The notes under the pieces: model-generated | Told to the model about the DNA's origin: nothing | Database searches by the model: none | Seen by the model: the letters and a program-made list of their open reading frames with translations, nothing else | Program-made: the position numbers and the translations under genes | Assembly (NCBI RefSeq): GCF_025369935.1 | Contig: NZ_CP104467.1 | Location: forward strand, 3,231,001-3,295,000 | Length of the DNA: 64,000 bases | Direction: 5' to 3' | DNA from: Paenibacillus andongensis | Lineage (GTDB): Bacteria; Bacillota; Bacilli; Paenibacillales; NBRC-103111 | Shown here: positions 54,153-64,000 of the stretch, piece after piece | Position numbering within the stretch: the stretch's first letter is position 1 | How the letters are laid out: every line of letters begins with the position of its first letter

Positions 54153-56033
54153 TCATAGAGCTTTTTGAGCGAATTGACTATAGTATAGATCTGCATAAAA
54201 GCCATGCTGTTCCAATAGCTGTTCATGGGATCCTTGTTCAATAACGGAGCCATGATTCATAACAAGAATAAGATCGGCATCTCGTATGGTGGAAAGTCGA
54301 TGTGCAATGACGAAGCTTGTGCGACCCTCCATCAGGTTATTCATCGCCTTTTGAATGGATACTTCCGTGCGTGTATCTACGCTGCTCGTCGCTTCATCAA
54401 GAATCAAAATGGTTGGATCCGCAAGTATGGCGCGTGCAATGGTCAGAAGCTGCTTTTGCCCATGTGAAAGGTTGGATGCTTCTTCATTCAATCTAGTATC
54501 GTATCCTTCCGGCAGGGTTCGAATGAAATGATCGGCATAGGCCGCACGAGCCGCACTAACGATCTCTTCCTCAGTGGCACCATCACGTCCGTAAGCGATA
54601 TTTTCACGAATCGTTCCGTTGAACAGCCATGTGTCTTGCAGGACCATACCGAACAGTCCGCGCAGATGACTACGTGACATTTCACGTGTGTCTACCGCAT
54701 CAATGGAAATCGTACCATTCTTTAATTCGTAGAAACGCATCAGTAAATTGACAATCGTTGTTTTACCTGCACCTGTTGGGCCAACAATGGCAACCGTTTG
54801 TCCAGGCTCTACTTGAATATTCATATCTTGAATCAACGGGGTATCCTCTTTGTAAGCAAAATTAACCTGTTTAAATTGAACATGGCCTTTAACATTTTGG
54901 GTTGTTTTTACATGAGTGATTTCCAGTACTTCTTCCGGCTCATCTAACAGCTCGAAGATACGTTCCGCGGCGGCAATAGTGGACTGAATCACGTTGGCTA
55001 TATTAGCCACCTGTGCAATTGGCATCCCGAATTGCCCTGAATATTGAATAAACGCTAAAATATCTCCGATTTTAATAGCCCCATTTGTTACCATGATGCC
55101 ACCAATCACACTGACCAATACATAGCCGATATTCCCGATAAAGGACATAAGGGGGAAGATCATCCCCGAGATAAACTGGGCACGCCAGCCTGAATGATAC
55201 AAGCGTTCATTAATTTCATTGAATTGCTCAACGGATTTCTGCTCACGGCCAAAAGCTTTGACAATGGTATGTCCGGTGTACATTTCTTCCACGTGACCAT
55301 TCAGTTCGCCGAGCGTTTTTTGTTGACCTTTAAAATACTTCTGAGACCGTGAGGCGATCATTTTCGTTCCCAAAATGCTGAGCGGCAAGGTTACGATGGT
55401 GGCCAAGGTCAATAAAGGACTGATCGTTAGCATCATAATAATGATTCCGAGCAAGGTTACGATTGAAGTAATCAACTGCGTCAAGCTTTGCTGCATGGTA
55501 GAGCTGAGAGTATCTACGTCGTTAGTAGCCCGGCTCATCGTATCTCCATGACTGCGTGAGTCGAAGAAGGAGAGAGGTACTCGGGTGAGCTTCTCGCTGA
55601 TATCTTTACGGAGATTAAATACTATTTTCTGTGTGACACCGACCATAATCCATTGTTGGATGAAAGTAAGAATGGCACTAAGTATGTAAAGAGCAGCCAG
55701 GATAACAATGATTTTGAAAATGGCATCGAAGTCAATTTTAGCACCGGCAACTCCCTTGAACTTCGCGATAGAGCCTTCATACAATATGGTTGTTGCGTTC
55801 CCCATAAGTTTGGGACTAATAATGCTGAAAAGCGTGCTGAGTACAGCCGAGATAAAAACAAGCAGGATAGATATACGGAAAGGACTCATATACCGGGACA
55901 ACCGTCGTATAGTTCCCTTGAAATCCTTAGCCTTTTGAACTGGCATTCCCATGCCACCCATGCCGCCTCGGCCAAAGTGACCGGGATTTACCCCTGCTTG
56001 AGAAGGAGCTTTCTCTTTTGGTTTGTCGCTCAT
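54153..56033 (-). CDS. ABC exporter half-transporter, catalytically intact subunit
   Basis: 626 aa from ATG 56033 (GAGGAGG upstream; ATGA overlap with the partner gene). A Gly/Met/Pro-rich cytoplasmic N-terminus (GRGGMGGMGMPVQKAKDF) precedes six transmembrane helices (~40-350). Nucleotide-binding domain: Walker A GPTGAGKTT, signature LSHGQKQL, Walker B TILILDEATSS with the catalytic Glu, switch His in VIAHRLSTI. With its partner it forms a heterodimeric type IV exporter of the BmrCD/TM287-288 kind. Substrate (drug, lipid or peptide) cannot be told from sequence. Confidence 0.9.
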   Translation of the reverse strand: MSDKPKEKAPSQAGVNPGHFGRGGMGGMGMPVQKAKDFKGTIRRLSRYMSPFRISILLVFISAVLSTLFSIISPKLMGNATTILYEGSIAKFKGVAGAKIDFDAIFKIIVILAALYILSAILTFIQQWIMVGVTQKIVFNLRKDISEKLTRVPLSFFDSRSHGDTMSRATNDVDTLSSTMQQSLTQLITSIVTLLGIIIMMLTISPLLTLATIVTLPLSILGTKMIASRSQKYFKGQQKTLGELNGHVEEMYTGHTIVKAFGREQKSVEQFNEINERLYHSGWRAQFISGMIFPLMSFIGNIGYVLVSVIGGIMVTNGAIKIGDILAFIQYSGQFGMPIAQVANIANVIQSTIAAAERIFELLDEPEEVLEITHVKTTQNVKGHVQFKQVNFAYKEDTPLIQDMNIQVEPGQTVAIVGPTGAGKTTIVNLLMRFYELKNGTISIDAVDTREMSRSHLRGLFGMVLQDTWLFNGTIRENIAYGRDGATEEEIVSAARAAYADHFIRTLPEGYDTRLNEEASNLSHGQKQLLTIARAILADPTILILDEATSSVDTRTEVSIQKAMNNLMEGRTSFVIAHRLSTIRDADLILVMNHGSVIEQGSHEQLLEQHGFYADLYYSQFAQKAL

Positions 56034-57754
56034 GCAATTTCCTCCTCTGACAGCTGAGAAGCAACAATTTCTTGATACACAGCACATGTTTTCATCAAAT
56101 CTGAATGGGTGCCGATTCCTGCGATTTGCCCTTCTTCCAGTACGATAATGCGGTTAGCGTCCATAATTGTACTGACGCGTTGGGCAACAATGATCATGGT
56201 TGCATGTTCGGTTTCGGCTTTGAGAGCTGCACGAAGCTTAGCATCCGTTTTGAAATCAAGCGCAGAGAAGCTGTCATCAAATACGTAGATGTTCGGTTTA
56301 CGAACGAGTGCACGCGCAATGGCAAGCCTCTGCTTCTGGCCTCCGGATAAGTTCGTTCCACCTTGGGCCAGAACAGCTTGGTAGCCATCTTTCATCTCGG
56401 CGATGAAATCTGCAGCTTGGGCAGTAGTCGCAGCATGCTGTATTTCCTCTTCCGTTGCCATCTCACGCCCAAAACGAATGTTATCCGCTACCGTTCCTGA
56501 GAAAAGCGCTGCTTTTTGTGGGACATAACCGATTTGCAGTCGTAGACTTTCTAATTTTAAAGAAGGCAGAGGATGACCATCTAAAGTAATAGTGCCGGAC
56601 TCTACATCATAGAAGCGCAAAAGTAAATGAATGAGGGTCGTCTTGCCCGATCCGGTTCCTCCAATAATTGCTGTTACCTCACCAGGCTCAGCACGGAAGG
56701 ATAGATCGCGGATTGCTGGTTGTTCAGCCCCAGGATAACTAAATGATACATGTTTAAATTCAACAGCTGCTTGCTTGGAATCAAGAGATTTCGCCATTTC
56801 CGCACTATGTATGTTTGATTGATGGGCTAAAACTTCATTAATACGGACAGAAGAAGCAGATGCGCGTGGAATCATCATGAAAATCATCGTCATCATGAAC
56901 ATAGAAAACATGATCTGCATGGCATATTGGATGAAGGCCATTAAGTCACCAATCTGCATTTGGTTGGCATCAATACGAACTCCGCCGTACCAAAGAATGA
57001 CGACAACCCCAAGATTAAATACAAGCATCATGATGGGCATCATCGTAGACATGATGACATTTACTTTTACGGCTACTTGTGTGTAATCCAGGTTCGCTTT
57101 TTCGAATTTGCGTTTTTCATGTTCGGAACGGTTAAAGGCGCGAATGACGCGGATGCCGGTTAAATTTTCACGCAGCACGAGATTAATGCCATCGATTTTG
57201 ACCTGTAATGTTTTGAATAGGGGAAGTCCTTTACGCATGATTCCCACAATTGCAAGTGCAAGAATCGGGATGATGGAGATTAAAACAATGGCGAGATGAG
57301 CGTCCTTGTAAGTGGCCATAATGACTCCGCCGACTAGCATCGTTGGAGCGCCGATGAACATCCGCATCATAACAATCACTTGCTGAACTTGTGCGATGTC
57401 ATTCGTGGTTCTGGTAATGAGGGAGGATGTGCCGAGTTTATCAAATTCGTGCAAGGAGAAGCTTTCAACATGGGTAAAAAGCGTTCGTCGTAAATCCCTG
57501 CCGAATCCTGTCGCCGTTCGTGCTAATAAGTAGCTCGCAATGATGACACAAACCATCGCGCCCATCGCTACTAAAAGCATGTAAGCGCCAAACCGGAGAA
57601 TATAAGGAATATCTCCTTTCACAACCCCGACATCGACAATGTCTGCGAGCAGAGTGGGCAGGTACAACTGCGCCAATGATTGCAAGAGCATCAAAGTAAT
57701 AATCGCAACCACAGAAGTTTTGTACGGTTTCAGAAGCCGAAACAATTTGAACAT
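56030..57754 (-). CDS. ABC exporter half-transporter, subunit with degenerate ATP site
   Basis: 574 aa. Six transmembrane helices (~15-310). Nucleotide-binding domain: Walker A GGTGSGKTT, signature LSGGQKQR, Walker B IYVFDDSFSALD in which Asp replaces the catalytic Glu, and the switch position reads IVAQRVSTI with Gln instead of His. Paired with the downstream gene by a 4-bp overlap. The two changes mark the degenerate nucleotide site of asymmetric exporters. AAGGAGG is 6 bases from the ATG. Confidence 0.92.
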   Translation of the reverse strand: MFKLFRLLKPYKTSVVAIITLMLLQSLAQLYLPTLLADIVDVGVVKGDIPYILRFGAYMLLVAMGAMVCVIIASYLLARTATGFGRDLRRTLFTHVESFSLHEFDKLGTSSLITRTTNDIAQVQQVIVMMRMFIGAPTMLVGGVIMATYKDAHLAIVLISIIPILALAIVGIMRKGLPLFKTLQVKIDGINLVLRENLTGIRVIRAFNRSEHEKRKFEKANLDYTQVAVKVNVIMSTMMPIMMLVFNLGVVVILWYGGVRIDANQMQIGDLMAFIQYAMQIMFSMFMMTMIFMMIPRASASSVRINEVLAHQSNIHSAEMAKSLDSKQAAVEFKHVSFSYPGAEQPAIRDLSFRAEPGEVTAIIGGTGSGKTTLIHLLLRFYDVESGTITLDGHPLPSLKLESLRLQIGYVPQKAALFSGTVADNIRFGREMATEEEIQHAATTAQAADFIAEMKDGYQAVLAQGGTNLSGGQKQRLAIARALVRKPNIYVFDDSFSALDFKTDAKLRAALKAETEHATMIIVAQRVSTIMDANRIIVLEEGQIAGIGTHSDLMKTCAVYQEIVASQLSEEEIA

Positions 57755-57851
57755 AGGTTCCTCCTTAGCGTTTTACCCTAGCAAAACGGGCATCATAAGC
57801 GTTGCAGAATTTTCGCAAGAAAACGGGCAATGCTCGTGTTTTCATATGTAA

Positions 57852-57881
57852 ATTATAACACATGGCCGAGCGCTAGCTCAA
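57852..57881 (-). promoter_or_regulatory. Predicted SigA promoter of the ABC exporter operon
   Basis: On the minus strand TTGAGC (complement of 57876-57881), 18 bp, TATAAT (complement of 57852-57857); leader of about 90 nt. Confidence 0.65.
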
Positions 57882-57902
57882 AGCAAGTTCAAGAAATAGA
57901 TA

Positions 57903-57931
57903 TTGACTTATCGTGTCGAAAGTGGGATAAT
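57903..57931 (+). promoter_or_regulatory. SigA promoter of the pyr operon
   Basis: TTGACT (57903-57908), 17 bp, GATAAT (57926-57931), divergent from the exporter promoter. Confidence 0.85.
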
Positions 57932-57937
57932 TCTTTT

Positions 57938-58124
57938 AATTAAATATGTACCTTTAAAAACAGTCCAGAGAGGCTGGCAAGGTAGTCGATGAGAAAAGAC
58001 GGGATATACTGAGTTGCGGATTCAGTGTAGTCAAAGCTAAAGGGATGTGCGCATCCTTATGCCCCGCTCTGTATCTTTATGCACTCGTAACTCCTTGCCA
58101 ATAAATGGGCAAGGAGTTTTTTGG
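57938..58124 (+). promoter_or_regulatory. PyrR-dependent attenuator upstream of pyrR
   Basis: The PyrR-binding loop CAGTCCAGAGAGGCTGGCAA begins at 57961, matching the known anti-antiterminator consensus. A terminator follows: AACTCCTTGCC (58089-58099), loop, GGCAAGGAGTT (58108-58118), then TTTTT. UMP-bound PyrR stabilises the upstream loop and causes termination. A further hairpin AGGGATG/CGCATCCTT lies between. Confidence 0.93.
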
Positions 58125-59694
<1,570 letters not shown>

Positions 59695-59741
59695 AGGAGA
59701 GACTTTGATCTTCGATCAAAGATCCCTATAATGTCCCACAA
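59695..59741 (+). repeat. Family C hairpin, single copy after pyrB
   Basis: AAAGGAGAGA then CTTTGATC (59703-59710), TTC, GATCAAAG (59714-59721), ATCCCTATAATG and CCCACAAAG. It matches the unit repeated at 4240-4372, with a longer stem. It begins at the pyrB stop. Confidence 0.85.
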
Positions 59742-59894
59742 AGTGAAGCCAAGCTCTGAAGCTGATTCCGCCCGCATTGAGCTTTAGCTCGATCGGCGTC
59801 TAAACTTACCATTCAAAGCGGTCATACTACGTCGAATTGCTTCGATAAGAGTTTAGACATTACTTTGCGGGGGCCCCAAACGAATACTAGGAGG
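59742..59894 (+). repeat. Family B repeat with internal hairpin insert before pyrC
   Basis: AAGCTCTGAAGCTGATTCC and ACTTTGCGGGGGCCCCAAA (59862-59880) match the ftsL leader, but here about 90 bp separate them. The extra piece contains GAGCT/AGCTC (59779-59790) and GTCTAAACT (59798-59806) paired with AGTTTAGAC (59850-59858). It ends in AGGAGG (59889-59894). Confidence 0.75.
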
Positions 59895-59905
59895 ACAATA
59901 TCACA

Positions 59906-61189
59906 ATGGGTATTTGGATATTAAACGGACTTACCGTTGATGCAAATAATGTACAAGCGAAGAAACACATTTTGGTAGAGAATGATAAAATTGCAAAGGT
60001 TATAGAGGCAGAAGAAGGTTCGGCTCCACAAACTGATGGCCATGAAGTCATTGATGCAGCAGGTAAGCTGGTGACTCCAGGATTCATCGATATGCATGTT
60101 CACCTAAGAGAGCCTGGCTTTGAGCATAAAGAAAATATCGCGACCGGAACACGTTCCGCAGCAAGAGGCGGCTTCACAACCATCGCCTGCATGCCGAATA
60201 CAAGACCTGTGATCGACACCGTTGATACTGTGAACTACATATTAGACAAAGCTGCAACGGAAGGTGTCGTCCGTGTTCTCCCCTACGGTACGATTACGAA
60301 GAACGAGCTTGGCCGCGAGTTGACCGATTTCGCTGCGCTGAAAGAAGCGGGCGTCATCGGCTACACGGATGACGGTGTCGGCGTGCAAAGCGCGCAAATG
60401 ATGAAGGATGCGATGGCGTTGGCTGCATCCATCGGTATGCCAATCATCGCGCACTGCGAGGATGACACGCTTGTAGTTGGCGCGCCGGTCAGCGAAGGCG
60501 CGTTCGCGAAGAAGCACGGACTGAAGGGAATCCCGAATGAGTCCGAGGCGATTCATGTAGGTCGCGACGTGCTGCTAGCCGAAGCGACAGGAGTACACTA
60601 CCACGTGTGCCACGTAAGCACCGAGCAGTCGGTTCGTCTGATCCGACATGCGAAGCAGTTCGGCATTAAAGTGACAGCCGAGGTATGTCCGCATCACCTC
60701 GTGCTCTCGGATGAAGACATTCCAGGGCTCGATGCCAACTGGAAGATGAACCCGCCGCTGCGTACGCCGCGCGATGTGCAGGCTGTCATTGAAGGGTTGG
60801 AAGACGGCACGATAGACATTATCGTGACGGATCACGCGCCGCATACCGAAGAAGAGAAAGAGAAGGGCATGATGCTGGCTCCGTTCGGCATACTCGGCTT
60901 CGAAACTGCGTTTTCCCTGCTGTACACGAAATTTGTACTGACAGGCAAATGGTCCTTGGGATTCCTTGTGGATCGTATGACGAAAAAACCTGCCGACGTA
61001 TTCGGTCTTCCATACGGAACACTGGAAGTAGGCAGCGCAGCTGATATTACCATCGTGGATTTGGAAACAGAGCGCGAAGTTCTCAAAGAAGAGATCGTTT
61101 CACGCAGCAAAAACACGCCATTCATTGGCTGGAAGCTGCAAGGCTGGCCGGTTGTTACAATCGCTTCCGGTAAAGTGGTTTGGTCATAA
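59906..61189 (+). CDS. pyrC: Dihydroorotase
   Basis: 427 aa, type I dihydroorotase (PyrC). Metal ligands in GFIDMHVHLREPGFEHKE (~55-72), CEDDTLV and VCHVSTEQSV (His ligands ~180 and ~235), and IIVTDHAPHTEEEKE (~305-319). AGGAGG is 11 bases before the ATG. Base composition shifts sharply inside the gene: 19 of 60 bases are G/C at 59941-60000 but 38 of 60 at 60481-60540, then falls again after ~60880. Confidence 0.96.
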   Translation: MGIWILNGLTVDANNVQAKKHILVENDKIAKVIEAEEGSAPQTDGHEVIDAAGKLVTPGFIDMHVHLREPGFEHKENIATGTRSAARGGFTTIACMPNTRPVIDTVDTVNYILDKAATEGVVRVLPYGTITKNELGRELTDFAALKEAGVIGYTDDGVGVQSAQMMKDAMALAASIGMPIIAHCEDDTLVVGAPVSEGAFAKKHGLKGIPNESEAIHVGRDVLLAEATGVHYHVCHVSTEQSVRLIRHAKQFGIKVTAEVCPHHLVLSDEDIPGLDANWKMNPPLRTPRDVQAVIEGLEDGTIDIIVTDHAPHTEEEKEKGMMLAPFGILGFETAFSLLYTKFVLTGKWSLGFLVDRMTKKPADVFGLPYGTLEVGSAADITIVDLETEREVLKEEIVSRSKNTPFIGWKLQGWPVVTIASGKVVWS

Positions 61190-61378
61190 ATCGTTCTTAA
61201 ATAACGTCGAAATCAAGCATAAATCCGCATTAAGATCTATACGCAGATCGAAAATTCGTGTATATTTATACAGAATGATTGCTTTTTATGCAAATCTTAT
61301 GCAATGAAAAAGAAATTGTAGGCATGACATCTGCGATTCGAGAGAATCGTTTGACAATAGCGAAGGAGTTGAAAGAAC
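61190..61378 (+). promoter_or_regulatory. pyrC-carA gap with candidate ArgR boxes
   Basis: TGTATATTTATACA (61259-61272) fits the ArgR core TGNATWWWWATNCA exactly. A second, slightly short palindrome, TGCTTTTTATGCA (61280-61292), is centred about 21 bp away, the usual two-box spacing. ATGCAA is repeated again at 61299-61304. TTGACA before the carA ribosome site has no -10. No attenuator is seen here. Confidence 0.5.
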
Positions 61379-62551
61379 ATGCAGGCAAGATTGTTGCTGG
61401 AAGACGGCACTCTTTTTACAGGAAAATCGTTCGGTAGTGAAGGTGAATCCGTCGGCGAGGTTGTATTCAATACAGGAATTACAGGTTATCAGGAGGTGCT
61501 TTCCGATCCTTCCTACTGCGGTCAAATCGTGACCATGACATATCCATTAGTGGGGAACTACGGTGTGATTCGGGATGATTTTGAATCCGTACGTCCTTTC
61601 ATTCATGGCTTTGTCGTTCGTGAGCATGAAGAGATTCCTAGTAACTGGAGAGCGCAATATACACTGGGTAGCTTGCTGAAAGAATACGGCATCGTTGGGA
61701 TCAGCGGCATCGATACGCGCATGTTAACTCGTAAAATCCGTCATCACGGCGTTATGAAAAGCCTTTTGACAACATCCAATAAATCGATTGCTGAGCTGAC
61801 TGAAATCCTAAGAGGAACGCCTCTAATGACAGATCAAGTCGCTCGTGTATCCACGAAAAGTGTATACGGCGCACCTGGTCACAAAGAACGTATTGTTCTC
61901 GTTGACTTCGGAGCTAAAAGCGGAATCATCCGTGATCTTAGCAAACGTGACTGTGACGTTGTCGTTGTTCCTCAAGATGCTACAGCTGAACAAATTCGTC
62001 GCCTTGCGCCAGACGGCGTTCTGCTGTCTAACGGCCCTGGGGATCCGAAAGACGTACCTCACGCTGTCGAAATGATTAAAGGCTTACTCGGCGATATCCC
62101 GCTCTTCGGCATTTGCTTGGGGCATCAGCTGTTCGCACTAGCATGTGGCGCAGACACGGATAAACTGAAGTTCGGCCACCGCGGCGGTAACCATCCGGTA
62201 AAAGATTTAATTTCCGGACGCTGCTACATTACTTCACAAAACCATGGCTACACGGTTAAGGAAGAATCCGTCCAAGGAACTGACCTTGAAGTAACACACA
62301 TCAACAATAATGATCGCACGATTGAAGGCTTGAAACATAAAAAATACCCTGCTTTCTCGGTTCAGTATCACCCAGAGGCAGCACCGGGTCCATTTGACTC
62401 CAGCTACTTGTTCGATGATTTCATCTCGCTGATTCGTCAGCACAAAATCGATAACCCACAGCAGCCGCGCCAAGCGCAAATGCTTGCACAGTGGAAAGCT
62501 TCCACGGCATCGACATCTGTGAAGGAGGAACTGCAATATGCCAAAAAATAA
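61379..62551 (+). CDS. carA: Carbamoyl-phosphate synthase small (glutaminase) subunit
   Basis: 390 aa. N-terminal CPSase small domain ([39 protein letters not shown]), then class I glutamine amidotransferase with nucleophile Cys246 in [13 protein letters not shown] and His/Glu in YHPEAAPGP (~334-342). Supplies ammonia to CarB. In the pyr operon it is often called pyrAA. GAAGGAG precedes the ATG. Its last 14 bp overlap carB. Confidence 0.96.
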   Translation: MQARLLLEDGTLFTGKSFGSEGESVGEVVFNTGITGYQEVLSDPSYCGQIVTMTYPLVGNYGVIRDDFESVRPFIHGFVVREHEEIPSNWRAQYTLGSLLKEYGIVGISGIDTRMLTRKIRHHGVMKSLLTTSNKSIAELTEILRGTPLMTDQVARVSTKSVYGAPGHKERIVLVDFGAKSGIIRDLSKRDCDVVVVPQDATAEQIRRLAPDGVLLSNGPGDPKDVPHAVEMIKGLLGDIPLFGICLGHQLFALACGADTDKLKFGHRGGNHPVKDLISGRCYITSQNHGYTVKEESVQGTDLEVTHINNNDRTIEGLKHKKYPAFSVQYHPEAAPGPFDSSYLFDDFISLIRQHKIDNPQQPRQAQMLAQWKASTASTSVKEELQYAKK

Positions 62552-64000
62552 TACACTCAAAAAGATTCTCGTTATCGGTTCCGGTCCTATCGTCATCGGT
62601 CAGGCAGCGGAATTTGACTATGCAGGTACGCAAGCTTGTCAAGCGCTTAAAGAAGAAGGCATGGAAGTTATCCTGATCAACAGCAACCCTGCTACGATCA
62701 TGACGGATACGAACATGGCGGATAAAGTATATATCGAACCGATTACCCTTGAGTTTGTTACGCAAATTATTCGTCAAGAACGTCCGGATGGTTTGCTTCC
62801 AACACTCGGTGGTCAAACAGGTCTGAACATGGCTGTTGAGCTAGCTCGCGCAGGCGTTCTGGAAAGCGAGAACGTGAAGCTACTCGGAACACAGCTAACA
62901 GCAATTGAGAAGGCAGAGGATCGTGATCTTTTCAGAGACTTGATGAGAGAATTAGAGCAGCCTGTACCAGATAGCGTTATCGTAACGACAGTTGCTCAAG
63001 CGGTTGATTTTGCTAACGAAATCGGCTTTCCAATCATCGTTCGTCCTGCCTACACATTAGGTGGAACAGGCGGCGGTATCTGTAACACGATGGAAGAGTT
63101 GACGGAAATCGTTGCTTCCGGAATTCGTTACAGCCCAATCGGTCAATGTCTAGTAGAACGCAGTATTGCGGGCATGAAAGAAGTCGAGTACGAAGTAATG
63201 CGTGACGCGAACGATAACTGCATCGTGGTATGTAACATGGAGAACTTTGATCCAGTGGGTGTACATACCGGAGATAGTATCGTTGTGGCACCAAGCCAAA
63301 CCTTGTCGGACCGTGAGTATCAAATGCTGCGTTCGGCTTCGCTTAAAATCATTCGCGCCTTGAACATCGAGGGTGGCTGTAACGTACAATACGCGCTTGA
63401 TCCGCATAGCTTCCAATACTACGTAATCGAAGTGAACCCGCGTGTAAGCCGCTCTTCAGCGCTTGCATCCAAAGCAACGGGCTATCCGATTGCGAAGATG
63501 GCTGCGAAAATTGCGATTGGCTACACGCTCGATGAGCTAGTCAACCCAGTAACAGGCCAAACTTATGCGTGCTTCGAGCCAGCACTGGACTACATCGTTT
63601 CCAAAATTCCACGTTGGCCGTTCGATAAATTTACAGCGGCAAACCGTAAACTGGGTACGCAAATGAAAGCGACTGGCGAAGTTATGGCGATTGGCCGTAC
63701 ATTCGAAGAGTCCATTCATAAAGCGGTTCGTTCCTTAGAAATCGGCGTACATCGTTTGTTCCTAAAAGAGACGGATCTCTTAGATCAAGAAACCCTTGAG
63801 TTCCGCTTGCAAAAGCCTGACGATGAGCGTCTGTTCTTACTCGCAGAAGCGTATCGCAGAGGTTACACCGTAGAACAATTGCAGAATTTGACGAAGATTG
63901 ACTGGTGGTTCTTGAACAAATTGGATGGTCTGATCAAATTCGAAGCTGAGATTGCTGCTGCTGATTTGACGGCTGAACTGCTGTTCGAAATCAAACGTAA
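62538..64000 (+). CDS. carB: Carbamoyl-phosphate synthase large subunit, partial (continues past window)
   Basis: Starts at ATG 62538 inside carA, AAGGAGG 8 bases upstream. 487 codons are visible without a stop; the full protein is about 1070 aa, so only the first half is present. ATP-grasp domain: [69 protein letters not shown] and [10 protein letters not shown]. The visible part covers the first ATP site and part of the oligomerisation region. Called pyrAB in pyr operons. Confidence 0.96.
   Translation, partial: MPKNNTLKKILVIGSGPIVIGQAAEFDYAGTQACQALKEEGMEVILINSNPATIMTDTNMADKVYIEPITLEFVTQIIRQERPDGLLPTLGGQTGLNMAVELARAGVLESENVKLLGTQLTAIEKAEDRDLFRDLMRELEQPVPDSVIVTTVAQAVDFANEIGFPIIVRPAYTLGGTGGGICNTMEELTEIVASGIRYSPIGQCLVERSIAGMKEVEYEVMRDANDNCIVVCNMENFDPVGVHTGDSIVVAPSQTLSDREYQMLRSASLKIIRALNIEGGCNVQYALDPHSFQYYVIEVNPRVSRSSALASKATGYPIAKMAAKIAIGYTLDELVNPVTGQTYACFEPALDYIVSKIPRWPFDKFTAANRKLGTQMKATGEVMAIGRTFEESIHKAVRSLEIGVHRLFLKETDLLDQETLEFRLQKPDDERLFLLAEAYRRGYTVEQLQNLTKIDWWFLNKLDGLIKFEAEIAAADLTAELLFEIKR

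Noticed and set aside
61351..61378. TTGACA just before carA as a -35 element
   Set aside because: The start codon follows within about 25 bp, leaving no room for a -10 and leader.

Overview
The window comes from an endospore-forming, low-to-mid GC Gram-positive bacterium, most likely Paenibacillus or a close relative in the Paenibacillaceae. The evidence is the spoIIGA-sigE-sigG and spoVD/spoVE genes, a bacillithiol gene (bshC), a mraZ-to-ftsZ cell-wall cluster ordered much as in Bacillus but with murF inside it, ahcY next to bshC, and strong AGGAGG ribosome binding sites with frequent GTG and TTG starts. I saw no rRNA, tRNA, CRISPR array, prophage or intact insertion sequence. This is mostly ordered core genome; the unexplained material lies in the intergenic DNA.

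Layout. 1-5051: small exported or membrane proteins (a CwlO-like coiled-coil protein without a hydrolase domain, a lipoprotein, a DUF2626 protein), a MidA/NDUFAF7-type methyltransferase and an RsfA-type regulator. 5156-6519: panE and a DUF3397 membrane protein. 6936-12595: a complete oligopeptide ABC operon, oppABCDF. 12739-15648: bshC and ahcY. 15649-16530: a gene-poor stretch with short hairpin repeats. 16531-17649: a DUF4349 lipoprotein. 17774-37877: the division and cell-wall cluster mraZ-rsmH-ftsL-pbpB-spoVD-murE-murF-mraY-murD-spoVE-murG-murB-murA-divIB-ftsA-ftsZ. 38112-40928: spoIIGA-sigE-sigG. 41064-45242: ylmC(ymxH)-pgeF-ylmE-sepF-ylmG-ylmH-divIVA. 45304-48402: an isoleucine T-box and ileS. 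48454-50793: a DksA-like gene, lspA and an RluD-type pseudouridine synthase. 50825-54080: patA convergent with dapH-dapL, the acetylated diaminopimelate branch. 54153-57754: an asymmetric two-subunit ABC exporter. 57903-64000: a PyrR-attenuated pyrimidine operon, pyrR-pyrB-pyrC-carA-carB, with carB running off the right edge.

The genes form a coherent growth, envelope and sporulation block. The dcw cluster makes UDP-MurNAc-pentapeptide and lipid II and builds the division machine. patA, dapH and dapL supply the meso-diaminopimelate that MurE (DNPR motif) attaches. spoVD, spoVE, spoIIGA, sigE and sigG adapt the same machinery to the spore. Classical regulation is readable: an MraZ operator, an Ile T-box, a PyrR attenuator and a possible ArgR operator before carA.

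The most unusual feature is a set of short hairpin repeats lying directly upstream of Shine-Dalgarno sequences. Family A (about 40 nt, consensus AATGCTTACGA-n5-GTTTTGC-loop-GCAAAAC-TC) occurs before rsmH, sigE, divIVA, lspA and pyrR; the last copy of each array runs into the AGGAGG. Its stems vary in a compensatory way. Families B (ftsL, pyrC) and C (rsfA-like gene, pyrC) have different sequences but the same placement. They look like mobile or amplified 5'-UTR modules and are the best candidate here for an undescribed system.
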